Assembly (NCBI RefSeq): GCF_963259705.1
Contig: NC_081840.1
Span: 152,580,282-152,644,281, forward strand
Length of the DNA stretch: 64,000 nucleotides
Direction: 5' to 3'
Origin: Myotis daubentonii
Lineage: Eukaryota > Chordata > Mammalia > Chiroptera > Vespertilionidae
The notes under the pieces are model-generated. The model was not told where the DNA came from and searched no databases. It saw only the letters and a list, made by a program, of their open reading frames with translations. Every line of letters begins with the position of its first letter. Position 1 is the stretch's first letter. Below, one piece after another: positions 11,434 through 21,210 of this stretch. The translations under genes and the position numbers were made by a program.

Positions 11434-12822
11434 TTAATAAATAATAATACAAGATTAAACTCCGTGTTTCCAGTACTCACAACTGTAAATCTACTTTTGT
11501 CCAACCCTGTATATAATTCCGTGCACAACTAAATATTTCAAATTAAGGAAACATACCCTTTACCTAATTTCCCTAAGGACCTGATAGAGAGAATTTTTAT
11601 ACCTTATTAACTGGTGAGAACAGAAGCCGATTCAGTTCCCGGTCCTTGGTTCCAGTCCTTGGAACCAAGCAAAACTAACCTTGTTGCTTTCTCTTGGAAA
11701 CATCTGATCCTGGGAACTAACTACATAGCTGACTTTTCCTCATCCGAAGCTTGCTCACCGAGTCTCAATCCCAGACTATCGCCTGTGGAGCCCCCAGTCT
11801 AAAGTTATATCCCAAATGTGCCTCATCCCAATAGTAAGTCTCCCCTCCCAGATCCAAATTCTATCAACAGCCTGCCCCAGCTTCCTGCTGGGAGACTCTA
11901 CTGAGGCTCTATCATGGTGATATTGTTCCTACTACTAATAAAGTTAGCTTTTTTGGTCAACAGATTATCCCAGAGTGCTTTCTGGGGAGTTGATATTTGG
12001 GGAGTTGATATTTGGCATTTTTAATTAGCAAGGTGAACTCAAGACATTTGGGAGGTGGTGGTAAAAATATTACTAGTTTCCCTTTTTTGCCTATCCCCTC
12101 CTCCATGTACCTTTTTAAGCTTTTATTTTGTTTGCCTGAAATGAATGACTGAGACTTCTTGAGAAAAAAAAAAAGAAAAAAATAAAAGGATCTTTTGACT
12201 GCCTGAGAAGGATCAATTCCTTTCTTGAAAAGAGATTGCATCTCACACTCTCCTAGGACAGATGTTAACCCTAAACATTTTGCCCGAATTAAAAAAAAAA
12301 TCAAAAGTTACAAAAAGATCTTACAAGAATAATTTCCTGACCACTGAAAGAAAAAATACATTTACAAAGATAAAAGACCCAGCTTTGCTGTAGAAGATTA
12401 ATAACCATGAGCGATTATTAGAGCTGTGGGAATAAATGGTTATTAGGAATGCTGCACCCATAGCCCAATTCTATAGAGATTTGGAGTTAGGATGAGCAAT
12501 CATGGCTGACTTCTCATGGCGGGCTCTCTTTTCTGATACTGAGGCCTCTTCCAGCTGGGCATGGAAGACACACTTCATTAACCCACACATATAAAAGCAT
12601 CTTGCTGCCTCTGGAGGTCTCTGCTGTGCCTCTAATATATATACTAATATCTATATATCTGAATCTCACCAGTCTCCAAAGGAAGAGTAACATGTATACA
12701 TTGAAATTTCTTGCAAATACTTCTCATCTGCAAAGCATGCACTTTGTCTCCAACCCACAGTTGCCATAAATCTTCTGGCAGCAGTAAAGTTGCTAAGCAA
12801 ATGAGAAAAAGTCCCCCTAGAC
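11434..12822. other. Unassigned stretch
   Basis: Includes a short direct repeat GGGGAGTTGATATTTGG at 11986-12016 and A-rich tracts near 12170 and 12290. No gene or family recognised. Confidence 0.4.
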
Positions 12823-13022
12823 CAGCCGTGGGCAAACTATGGCCCGTTTGAAATGAATAAAACTAAAAAAAAAATAAATAAAAAGACCGTACCCTTTTAT
12901 GTAATGATGTTTACTTTGAATTTATATTAGTTCACACAAACACTCCATCCATGCTTTTGTTCCAGCTGGTCCAGTTTAAGAACTCATTGTGGCCCTCGAG
13001 TCAAAAAGTTTGCCCACCCCTG
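12823..13022 (+). mobile_element. Non-autonomous hAT transposon with perfect 8-bp target duplication
   Basis: Terminal inverted repeats CAGCCGTGGGCAAACT and AGTTTGCCCACCCCTG. Flanked by CCCTAGAC at 12815-12822 and 13023-13030, the 8-bp duplication of hAT elements. The 200-bp interior (ATGAATAAAACTAAAAAA, then GACCGTACCCTTTTATGTAA) has no transposase frame. A second copy lies at 38429-38644. Strand is arbitrary. Confidence 0.93.
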
Positions 13023-13420
13023 CCCTAGACAGTAAGCCTTTGGAGTCCACACAGACCCATCCCTTCCCTGATATAATGATGAATCTGCCTTTTGGTATTA
13101 ATTAAGTGCATATTTTATTGACTAATGAATGCAATGAAGAAAAGAAAGCCAAGAAGTCAATCCCGCACTCAAGGAGTGATAGTGGCCCTTTGTTACCCAG
13201 TGTCCCTAGAAGAAGCTGTCCATCTTAGGGTTGGAGGCCCTCCATGCCAGAGCCCTTTCTTTCTCTGCCCTGATGCCCATCATTGGTAACCACGGTGCCC
13301 TCAGTCCTAGGATACCCTCTTCTTCCCCCATGCTCCATGTCACTGTGTATGCTGCCTTTCTTCTCTGAGGGCTCAGCCATTCCATAGCTCAGGCTTCATC
13401 TATGGCCTGATTTTATTCCA

Positions 13421-13523
13421 TATTATGGGATGCATTGTGTCTGCCCAGATTCCTATGTTGAATGCCAACCCTGGGGACCTCAGAAAGTATTTGTAGATGG
13501 GGGTCTTTAAAGAAGTAATTAAG
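13421..13523 (+). repeat. MLT1 LTR, 5' part
   Basis: Starts TATTATGGGATGCATTGTGT with CCTATGTTGAATGCCAACCC, then GGTCTTTAAAGAAGTAATTAAG. It is cut here by a HAL1 insertion and continues at 15917. Confidence 0.8.
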
Positions 13524-15916
13524 AAGGACAATCAAGATGGCAGCATAGGTAAACAAACACCTGTACTTGCTGCCTCTCACAACCACATCAAAACTACAAC
13601 AAAGAGACAAAACAAATATCATCCAGAACCATGGGAAAGCTGGCTGAGTGGAAGTTCTACAACTAGAAGGAAAGAAAAAAGTGCATTGAGACTGGTAGGG
13701 AGTGGGGAGGTGTGGAGGTGCGGAGGTGCAGAGGTGCAGAGGTGTGGAGGCTCACGCGAAACGGGCTGACAACTGGGTGCGCTGTTGTTTTTTCAATTGG
13801 GAGGGAGATACAAGCTCCCGATTGCTCTGAACTCCAGTTCCGGGCGAGACTCTGGGGACTCAGACTCATACAGGGAGAAACTGGACTGTCTGGCATCGGG
13901 CGGGAACATGAGGGTGGCTTTCTCTCAGAGGTGCTCGCAGCCATCATTGTTCCTGCACAGGGCCACGGGACACAGAGACCCGGGGCAGGGCTGACTGGCA
14001 GCCATTGCTGTTTGCTTTGCCCTGGTGATTTTCTGAGATCGCACTCCACCCAATTTACAACCCCACACAAACTTTTCACAGAGGCTTTTGCATATGAATG
14101 GCCTGTCCTTTTGCAACCTAAAACCTAACACACTGCAGCTGGCTCAGAGAGCTCCAAAGCTTCTAAAAGAAGGCCCAAGGCCCAGCAGCAGCAGTCTGCA
14201 TTGCTTCACAACTGGGCCTCATCTGGGCACTTCAAACCCCAAACAAAGAGGAGGAATCTCCAGATCTCTCTGTAGCTCCTGCTGGGTGGCCTCAGGCAGT
14301 GGCTGACTTTGCACCTCCTTGGAGATCCAAGAGCCAGTGTACCCTATGGTCAGTGTGAGACCATACCAGATTACAACTCTTCACATTCATAAGCAACACA
14401 CTCAAGGGGCAGACTCAGTGATCATCAAAGCCCCACTGAAGGAAGTCCTACCCCATAAAGTGTCTCCAGCACAGCAGTTCTCCCATTGTAGACACAGCTG
14501 GTCCTCACAGCCAATTGGCTTGGAGGTCAATTCCTCCCAGTGATACCAACAGCAATCAAGGCTTAACTACAACAAGACTGTGCACACAGCCCACAAAAGG
14601 GTGCACCAAGAGTGTCCACCTCAGAAAATTGGGGAGGCTGAGCCACTGGGCCCTACAGGGCAACTAGCACACAAGGCCACTCTATCAACACGGAAGCAGC
14701 CAAAATGCAGAGACAAAGAAACATGTCACAAATGAAAGAAATGGAGGAAAGCAAACTATTGGATATAGAGTTCAAAACCACGGTTATAAGGTTACTCAAG
14801 AATCTTCTAGAAACCTCTGAGAAATTTAGTGAGACCCTCAAGGATATGAAAAAGGACCAATCAGAAATTAAGCATACACTGACTGAAATAAAGAATAATA
14901 TACAAAGATCCAACAGCAGACTAGAAGATCCCAAGAATCAAGTCAAATATTTGAAATATGAAGAAGCAAAAAACATCCAACTGGAAAAGCAAAAAGAAAA
15001 AAGAATCCAAAAGTACAAAGATAGTGTAAGGAGCCTCTGGGACAACTTCAAGAGTAACAACTTCTGAATTATGGGGGTGCCAGAAGAAGAGAGAGAGCAA
15101 TATATTGAAACCTATTTGAAGAAATAATGACAGAACACTTCCCCTACCTGGTGAAAGAAATAGACTTACAAGTTCAGGAAGTGCAGCGAACCCCAAACAA
15201 GAGGAATCCAAAGAGGATCACACAAAGACACATCATAATTAAAATGCCAAGAGCAAAAGACAAAGAGAGAATCTTAAAAGCAGCAAGAGAAAAACAGTTA
15301 GTTACCTACAAGGGAGTAGCCATACGACTGTCAGCTGATTTCTCAACAGAAACTATGCAGGCCAGAAGGGAATGGCAAGAAATATTCAAAGTGATGAGTA
15401 GCAAGAATCTACAACCAAGATTACTCTACCCAGCAAAGCTATCATTTAGAATTGAAGATCAGATAAAGAGCTTCACAGATAAGAAAAAGCTAAAGGAGTT
15501 CATCACCACCAAACCAGTATTATATGAAATGCTGAAGGGTATTCTTTAAGAAGAGGAAGAAGAAAAAAAAGATAAAGATAAAAATTATGAACAACAAAGT
15601 GACAACAAATACATATCTTTCAACAAGTGAATCTAAAACTCAAGTGAATAAAAAATCTGATGAACAGAACAAACTAGTGAATATAATAGAATCAGGGGCA
15701 TAGAAAGGGAGTGGACTGATAATTCTCGGGGGGAGGGGGGTTTGGGGGTTGTGGGAAGAGATTTGACAAAACTCTTACACCTATGGAAGAGGACAGTGGG
15801 GGGGGGGCGGGCGGGTAAGGGCATGGGGTGGGGTGGGAATCAGGTGGATGGGAGCTATGGGGGGAAAAAGAGGAACAACTGTAATAATCTGAACAATAAA
15901 GATTTATTAAAAAAAA
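13524..15916 (+). mobile_element. HAL1 (ORF1-only L1 derivative), near full length
   Basis: The element runs from an L1-type 5'UTR (AATCAAGATGGCAGCATAGG) through a roughly 1.1-kb GC-richer 5' region and a broken ORF1. A short 3'UTR with a G-rich block (15730-15850) follows, then AATAAAGATTTATTAAAAAA at the end. ORF1 is followed directly by the 3' end and no reverse transcriptase region is present, which defines HAL1 rather than a deleted L1. The G-rich 3' block resembles bat L1 tails. Diverged duplicates TAAAGAAGTAATTAAG (13508) and TAAAGAGGTAAAATGAG (15917) flank it. A 10-bp unit array (GCAGAGGTGC) lies at 13705-13755. Confidence 0.82.
14705..15549 (+). pseudogene. HAL1/L1 ORF1 (RNA-binding chaperone), broken
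   Basis: L1 ORF1 proteins bind L1 RNA as trimers, with a coiled coil, an RRM and a C-terminal domain. The first open segment (14705-15064, 120 codons) is highly charged and coiled-coil-like (EFKTTVIRLLKNLLETSEKF, then SRLEDPKNQVKYLKYEEAKN). It ends at TGA 15065-15067 in what should be the start of the RRM, just before a MGVPEEE motif. A one-base shift near 15110-15125 moves into the second segment (15127-15546). That segment has the TPNKRNPKR-ITQRHIIIKMPRAKDKE signature, then SADFSTETMQARREWQEIFK and a C-terminal domain ending at TAA 15547-15549. It cannot encode a working protein, though the overall layout is intact. Confidence 0.85.
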
Positions 15917-16200
15917 TAAAGAGGTAAAATGAGGTCATTGGGTAAGCTTTATTCCAATTTGATCAGGTCCTTATAAGAAGAGTAAATGAGAACATAGACA
16001 CACATAGACAGACAATCATGGAGAGGACACAGGGAGAAGAAGGCCATCTACACACCAAGGAGAGAGGCCTCTGGAGAAACTAGCCCTGCCCACACTTTGA
16101 TCTCAGACTTCCAGCCTCTAGATTGTGAGACAACAAATTTCTGTTGTTTAGGACACCCTGTCTGTGGTACTTGTTACAGCAGCCCGAGCTGACTCATACA
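15917..16200 (+). repeat. MLT1 LTR, 3' part
   Basis: Resumes with AAAATGAGGTCATTGGGTAA, then GGTCCTTATAAGAAGAG, GGACACAGGGAGAAGAAGGC, CTCAGACTTCCAGCCTCTAG, and ends near GCAGCCCGAGCTGACTCATA. The two parts make one LTR split by the HAL1. Confidence 0.85.
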
Positions 16201-17710
16201 CAGCAAGAAGACTTTCTGAATGCATGGTCATGAACACTGACTACTGTTTTTTGCAAACAGTCTTCCACAAATTATTTTTTTGAATGATTCTTCACCATTC
16301 TCCACCCACATAGGAACTTTCTCTGTGTTCAGTGTATTTGATTTATCAAAATGACAGCAGCATCTCATTTTTTGTATTCCTGAGAAATCCACCCTCTTCT
16401 CATCAGCTCACAGCATCAGGGTCACTCTATATCTGTGCTCAGAGCTTCGACTGGCAAATGCCCTCGCCTCCACATTGTGTCTGCTTTCCCCTCACTCTGG
16501 AATCTCATAATCAATAAATATTTAAGTGATGGGGAGCTCCCTCCCAAAATAATCTCGTGGTGAAAGCTTTGTATCTAGCAACACACAGAATCACTCCACA
16601 ATGTATAGTTTTAAAAATTTAATATTAGAAGTGCTTTAAGTGGCATAGATCCAATACTCAGTGGGCCAGACATGAAGAAGAAATTTTGTGTACAAAGTAC
16701 TGACAGATTTTATGGCCAAATTTAAATGCTAATTTAAACTTAATACATTCTGTTGTTTTGAGTTATCCTTACCAAAACAGAGAAAAGTGGTTATTTTTGA
16801 CTCAACTGAATTATCTTCTTGGAAACTAGAAACTGCTGTATGTCATGAGTGGGATATGAGGAAACCATTTTAGCAACAGTTTTACACTTCACACCTCGAC
16901 AAGGAAATAGTATATTAGTGACATCATGGAAAATGCCTCAAAACCCAATGACTTCTGGGTCAGAGCTGCTCACGAGAGCTCTAGCTCTTGTGGGCCATCT
17001 TCCATTTCAAATATCTCATTCTATTGTCTTTATAAGTACACGTGTTCTTGTCAGGCCGACTGTCACAATGTTTGGTTCAGAAAATATGGTCACTGCAATT
17101 ACAGTTCTTCCCATGGTGAGGAAATGAAAATCAACTCTAATCCTTTTATCGTGCCGTTGGGGGATTTATTTCTCATCAAATGAGAATGGAGAAATTTCAA
17201 GGGCAATTTATCTAATTCTTTCCCTGCATATTATTTTTAAAATAAATTTGCCCTGATGAGGAAAAGTATGCATTTAAAAAGGATCTTTAAGGATATTTAT
17301 CGCTTACACATTCCCTGGTCTCAGATAGACTTTCAGTAATTGTCCCAGTTAAACAAAATGTCCCAGTTAACTTTCCTTGAAGCAACACAGACGATTTAAA
17401 GATTATTTGAATAATTATTTTGCCATCAGGTTTCTATTTTCCTAAGCAAAACTATTAAGCTTTTCTTTTGGCTTTTCTGCCTCACGTTTCATAGCCAACC
17501 CTCCTTTTTCCTTCTGTCTGCACCTGTAGTGCCCTCCAGGGCCCCTGGCGGCAGCCTCAGCCCTGAGCGCACCTGTGCCTGTCTACAGGCTCTGCTGGCT
17601 CAGCTGTCCAAGTACTTAGGTTATGGTGAGTATTTCACATTGGCTGAATGTCCCCCCAAAACTTTTAGGTAAAAGGAACTGGAAAAGGGAAGTAAAATAG
17701 TGGATTTTTG
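16201..17710. other. Repeat-poor stretch, candidate conserved non-coding DNA
   Basis: No repeat recognised between about 16300 and 17700. Positions 16850-17260 have even composition and AT-rich homeodomain-type motifs (GGGCAATTTATCTAATTC), typical of conserved non-coding elements. That is an impression from composition only. Two candidate exons, 17055-17115 and 17530-17625, lie here. Confidence 0.3.
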
Positions 17711-18920
17711 TGGACCAAATGCTGGTGTCCCCAAAAAGTCATATGCTGAAACCTAACCCCAGTGTGATGGTGTTAGGAGGTGGGGTCTTCAGGAGATGAT
17801 GGGGTCATGAGCCCCCATAATGGGATTAAACCTTTTATAAAGAAACCCCAGAGAGCTCCCTCACCCCTTCCTCAATGTGAGGACACAGAGAAGACGCCGT
17901 CTGTGGACCAGGAAGCTGGATCTCACCAGACTTTGAGTCTGCAGGTCCCTTGATCTTGGACTTCCAGCCTCCAGACTGTGACAAGTGAATGTCTGCTGTT
18001 TATGAGCTTCCACGCAGTCCATAGTATTTTGTGTAGCAGCCCGAGAGGACCAAGGCAGAGGCACGATACGGATGATTATAGCTTCCACCAGGAGCCCGGA
18101 CCAGCGTGTACACTCACAGCCTCTGCCCACTCCGCGAATAGCAAACTGAAGAGACTCATGGTGATTACGACGACTTATGGACTGGGTGCAGGTGCAGGTT
18201 TGCCCAGTTTGTGCGCACGTGTATATATGCATTTATATACAACTATGAATAAAGTAACTTACAAATATGAATATTACCTAAAATGAGAAACAGAATCACA
18301 AGGCACGCCTGAAGACCGCTGAGCTTTCCAGACCATGCAATTTGCAGAAATGCTCGTCGGACGTGCTCCCTGATGGCACCCAGCTTCCCCCTCGGGTATC
18401 TCACGGTTAATGTTGAGGTTGTTTTGGAGACTCCACCTTGGAGCAGTGTGTGCAGGAAGCAGGGTGCGGGGCTGGGTGGGAAGTGGGGACATAGGGATGG
18501 GTGGGAGGCACTGAGTGGGGGCCTGAGGGAGGTCATGAACTCAAGGTGGGAGACAGGGGGTGTTGTGAGCCATCGAGAGGGTCTCGATGTCCACCGATGG
18601 GTGTGGCGTGGAGTTGGGGTGCTGGAGATGACACCTGCCCTTGAGTTGAAGGAATGGGTGGTGGTGGAGCCGCTCTGGGCAGATCAGGGTGATCATAGAG
18701 TTCTGTGAATGCTTCTGTCCAAGCTCTCATCACATGCTCCTCGTATGTGCTCCTCATTGGAGGTGGGCCTGCCTCTGGCTCCAGACCAGCACAGAGGCTG
18801 TGCCATAAATGTTCCGTGTGTGGATCAGCTAATGGGAAACGCTCTGAGACCCTCGTCCTGGGAGGATGTGGATGACAGTCCCAGCAGGTTTAGTGTCATT
18901 GGCTCTCCCATGGAAGGCAG
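17055..18920 (+). other. Second speculative phase-compatible exon set
   Basis: Candidate exons 17055-17115 (after TGTTCTTGTCAG, before GTGAGG), 17530-17625 (after TTTTTCCTTCTGTCTGCACC-TGTAG, before GTGAGT) and 18785-18920 (after CCTGCCTCTGGCTCCAG, before GTAACC) are each open. They join as phases 1 and 1. The middle exon reads ERTCACLQALLAQLSKYLGY. The set could continue from 10260 (phase 0) if the stop exon at 10741 is not used. No protein family recognised. The middle interval contains a MaLR LTR (17712-18062). The risk of chance is high. Confidence 0.15.
17712..18062 (+). repeat. ERVL-MaLR solo LTR (MST/MLT1-like)
   Basis: Sense orientation: GGTGTCCCCAAAAAGTCATA, AGGAGGTGGGGTCTTCAGGA, GGGATTAAACCTTTTATAAA, CAATGTGAGGACACAGAGAA, then CTTGGACTTCCAGCCTCCAG and TAGCAGCCCGAGAGGACCAA. 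Confidence 0.75.
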
Positions 18921-19079
18921 GTAACCTGGACTTAACAAATGTGTGCATTCATATCAGCAATGAGTCATTTTTGTCTGACTAGGAAAATGTCTTCATTTTT
19001 TTCTATTGTAGACAACTAACAAATGTTGTGTATTTTATAATAGACCAAAATGATTCTGTCTGAACTTGGCTGCTGAAAG
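18063..19079. other. Unassigned stretch
   Basis: Moderately GC-rich from 18360 to 18760, with GTGGGAGG/GGTGGG motifs. No gene or family recognised apart from the candidate exon at 18785-18920. Confidence 0.35.
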
Positions 19080-20080
19080 AATTTTTGGCACAGACCCACT
19101 TTAAATGCAACTTAGTTGAATTTGATTTCATTAAGATTAACTACTCAGGCTCATTGAAATGTACTTTTGAAGATGAAAAGACAAGCCACAGACAGGGAGA
19201 AAATATTTTCAAATCACATATTCAACATAAGACCAGTGTCCAGAATATACAAAGTGCTCTCAAACTCAATAATAAGAAAAGGAATAACTCCATAAGAATA
19301 CAGAAAGGATTGAAACAGACACTTGGCTAAAGAAGAGTTCAGAGGGCAAATATATATAGGAGAAGATCATCAATGCCATCAGTCATCAGGGAAGTGCAAA
19401 TTGAATTAAAATTAAAATGAAACCTCTGCACACCTATGGGAACAGGGAAACAATGTCAAAATGATAATAGTGAGTGCCGACGAGGATGCTGGAACTTTCC
19501 AAAGCAGCACAGCCCCTGGTCAAAGAGCTGGGTAGCATTTTTATGAGGTTAAACCTGGCCCTCTCTCTGGGACCCAGCAGTGCCAAGCCTCGGTCATCAC
19601 CCAAAGGATGTGAACGTCCCTTCACATGGAACCTGTGCATGACTGTTTGTGGCAGCTTTGCTCATAATTGCCCCCAAAGGGACACAGTTCTAATGTGTTT
19701 CAATTAGTGAGAATGGGTAAATAAACACCTCATGTCAGGTAATGAAATATAACTCAGCAATGGAAAGGAGCGAGCTGATATCGAGTCTCTGATGCCGTGT
19801 ACTCAGGGGAAGAATTCAGGCTCGCAGGGCATCTGTGGCATGATTTAATTATAACAGTATCGAAAAGGCTCCATTACAGGGACGGGACACAGACCAATGG
19901 TTGGGACTCGGGGCGGGAGTTGCTTGCAAAGGGCTATGAGGGGATGTTTCTGGGGAGATCAAACTATTTTACATTTTGATGTGCTTTAAGGCTGTTTGTG
20001 CTCATAGACTGCCTACTAATAAAAGTGAACTTCACTGTATATTGGTTATCTCTCAATTTATTTGATTAAAAACAAAATTC
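19080..20080 (+). repeat. Old L1 3' region
   Basis: Diverged sense L1 ORF2/3'UTR: ACAGGGAGAAAATATTTTCA, AATATACAAAGTGCTCTCAA, TCATCAGGGAAGTGCAAATT, then ATGAAATATAACTCAGCAAT and an ATAAAAGTGAACTT-type end. Many indels and no coding frame. Confidence 0.7.
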
Positions 20081-20270
20081 AGGGAGGGCGAAAGAAGCAG
20101 CCATGGTGATTTTCAGTTTGAAAATATCAAAAAGGACCGGCAGCATCCCATCCCCACCCACGCATGCTGAGTCCTGCGTGACAAGAAGCAGCTCAAAGCA
20201 AGAGGTTTCCCGTCTTTCCTGTTAATCATTTGGCTTAATGCTGGCTTGGTGCGCTTTGTCTCTACCCTGT

Positions 20271-20722
20271 AAACAATAATGTAAGTGGGGCCACTTTAAA
20301 ATGGAGCCGGAGCTGCCATCCCAGTGGAATCGCTCACATGTCACACCTAAGACCCTGGGTTGTTAAAACAGGGCAGAATAACCTTTGGACAGGGCCTAAG
20401 GCAAACTTGTAGCCCAAAGAACTGTTTGGCAAGATAATAAGAAAGCAGATATTATGTCTACTGGGCTGATGACCCCTGGACTGAAAACTGAAAGCACTTT
20501 TTAGAATTAGCGTCACCAGGTAGCATTATCTGCACCAATCACAATGCTTCCCTTCTGTGGGTGTGGGTATTCCTTTCCTCCTTGCCTTTGTCTCCTAATC
20601 GGAACATTGTTTGGGCTTCTGCCTGAATCAGTGCTTCACAAATAGCGGTTCTTGTTGCTCTCAAATACTCTCAAATAAATGCTTGTTGCCTCTCACTTTG
20701 AAAGGTCTTTTGTTTCAAGTTA
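20271..20722 (+). mobile_element. ERV-like solo LTR, copy 2
   Basis: Uninterrupted counterpart of the copy at 4062-4724. It has TGGGGCCACTTTAAAATGGA, ACAGGGCAGAATAACCTTTG, CTAATCGGAACATTGTTTGG, CTCAAATAAATGCTTGTTGC and ends near CTTTTGTTTCAAG. Within it, CTCAAATA is duplicated just before the AATAAA. No internal viral region adjoins it. Confidence 0.55.
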
Positions 20723-20889
20723 ACAGCTTTCCCAACTCCGCTGGAGAACAGTGCCCAGTGGCTTCACAGGGAGGCCCAGGGGGGGTCAGCCACAGAAATG
20801 ATGGGTTATAGACACAGATGGAGAACAGACAGTGGGAAGCACATTCTTATTTTTTTTTTCCTGTTAATTTTTAAAGGTAAGAAAGGAAT

Positions 20890-21210
20890 AACGAGGATGA
20901 ACCTTGAGGACATTATACTGAGTTCGATAAGCCAGTCATAAAGACAAATACTGTGCAACTCCACTTACACGAGGTCCTTAGAGGAGTCAAGTCCACAGAG
21001 AGAGAGAAAGTAGGATGCTGGGGGCCGGGCGCCGGGGGGAGTTGGTGTTTATGGGGACAGAGTTTCATTTTGGGAGGATTAAAAGAATTCTGGACAAGAG
21101 GGTGGTGATGACTGTTCAACAATGTGAATGTACCTAATGCCACGGAGCTGTGCACTTAAAAATGGTTAAAATAGCATAACTTAGGTACATATGTTTAAAA
21201 TAAAAAGAAA
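20890..21210 (+). repeat. L1 3'UTR fragment (L1MA/MB age)
   Basis: GGATGAACCTTGAGGACATT, GGGGACAGAGTTTCATTTTG, GGTGGTGATGACTGTTCAAC, CACTTAAAAATGGTTAAAAT. Collinear with the 3' half of the element at 8800-9665. Confidence 0.85.

Noticed and set aside
13663..14128. Two overlapping 138-codon frames on opposite strands
   Set aside because: Both lie in the GC-richer 5' region of the HAL1.
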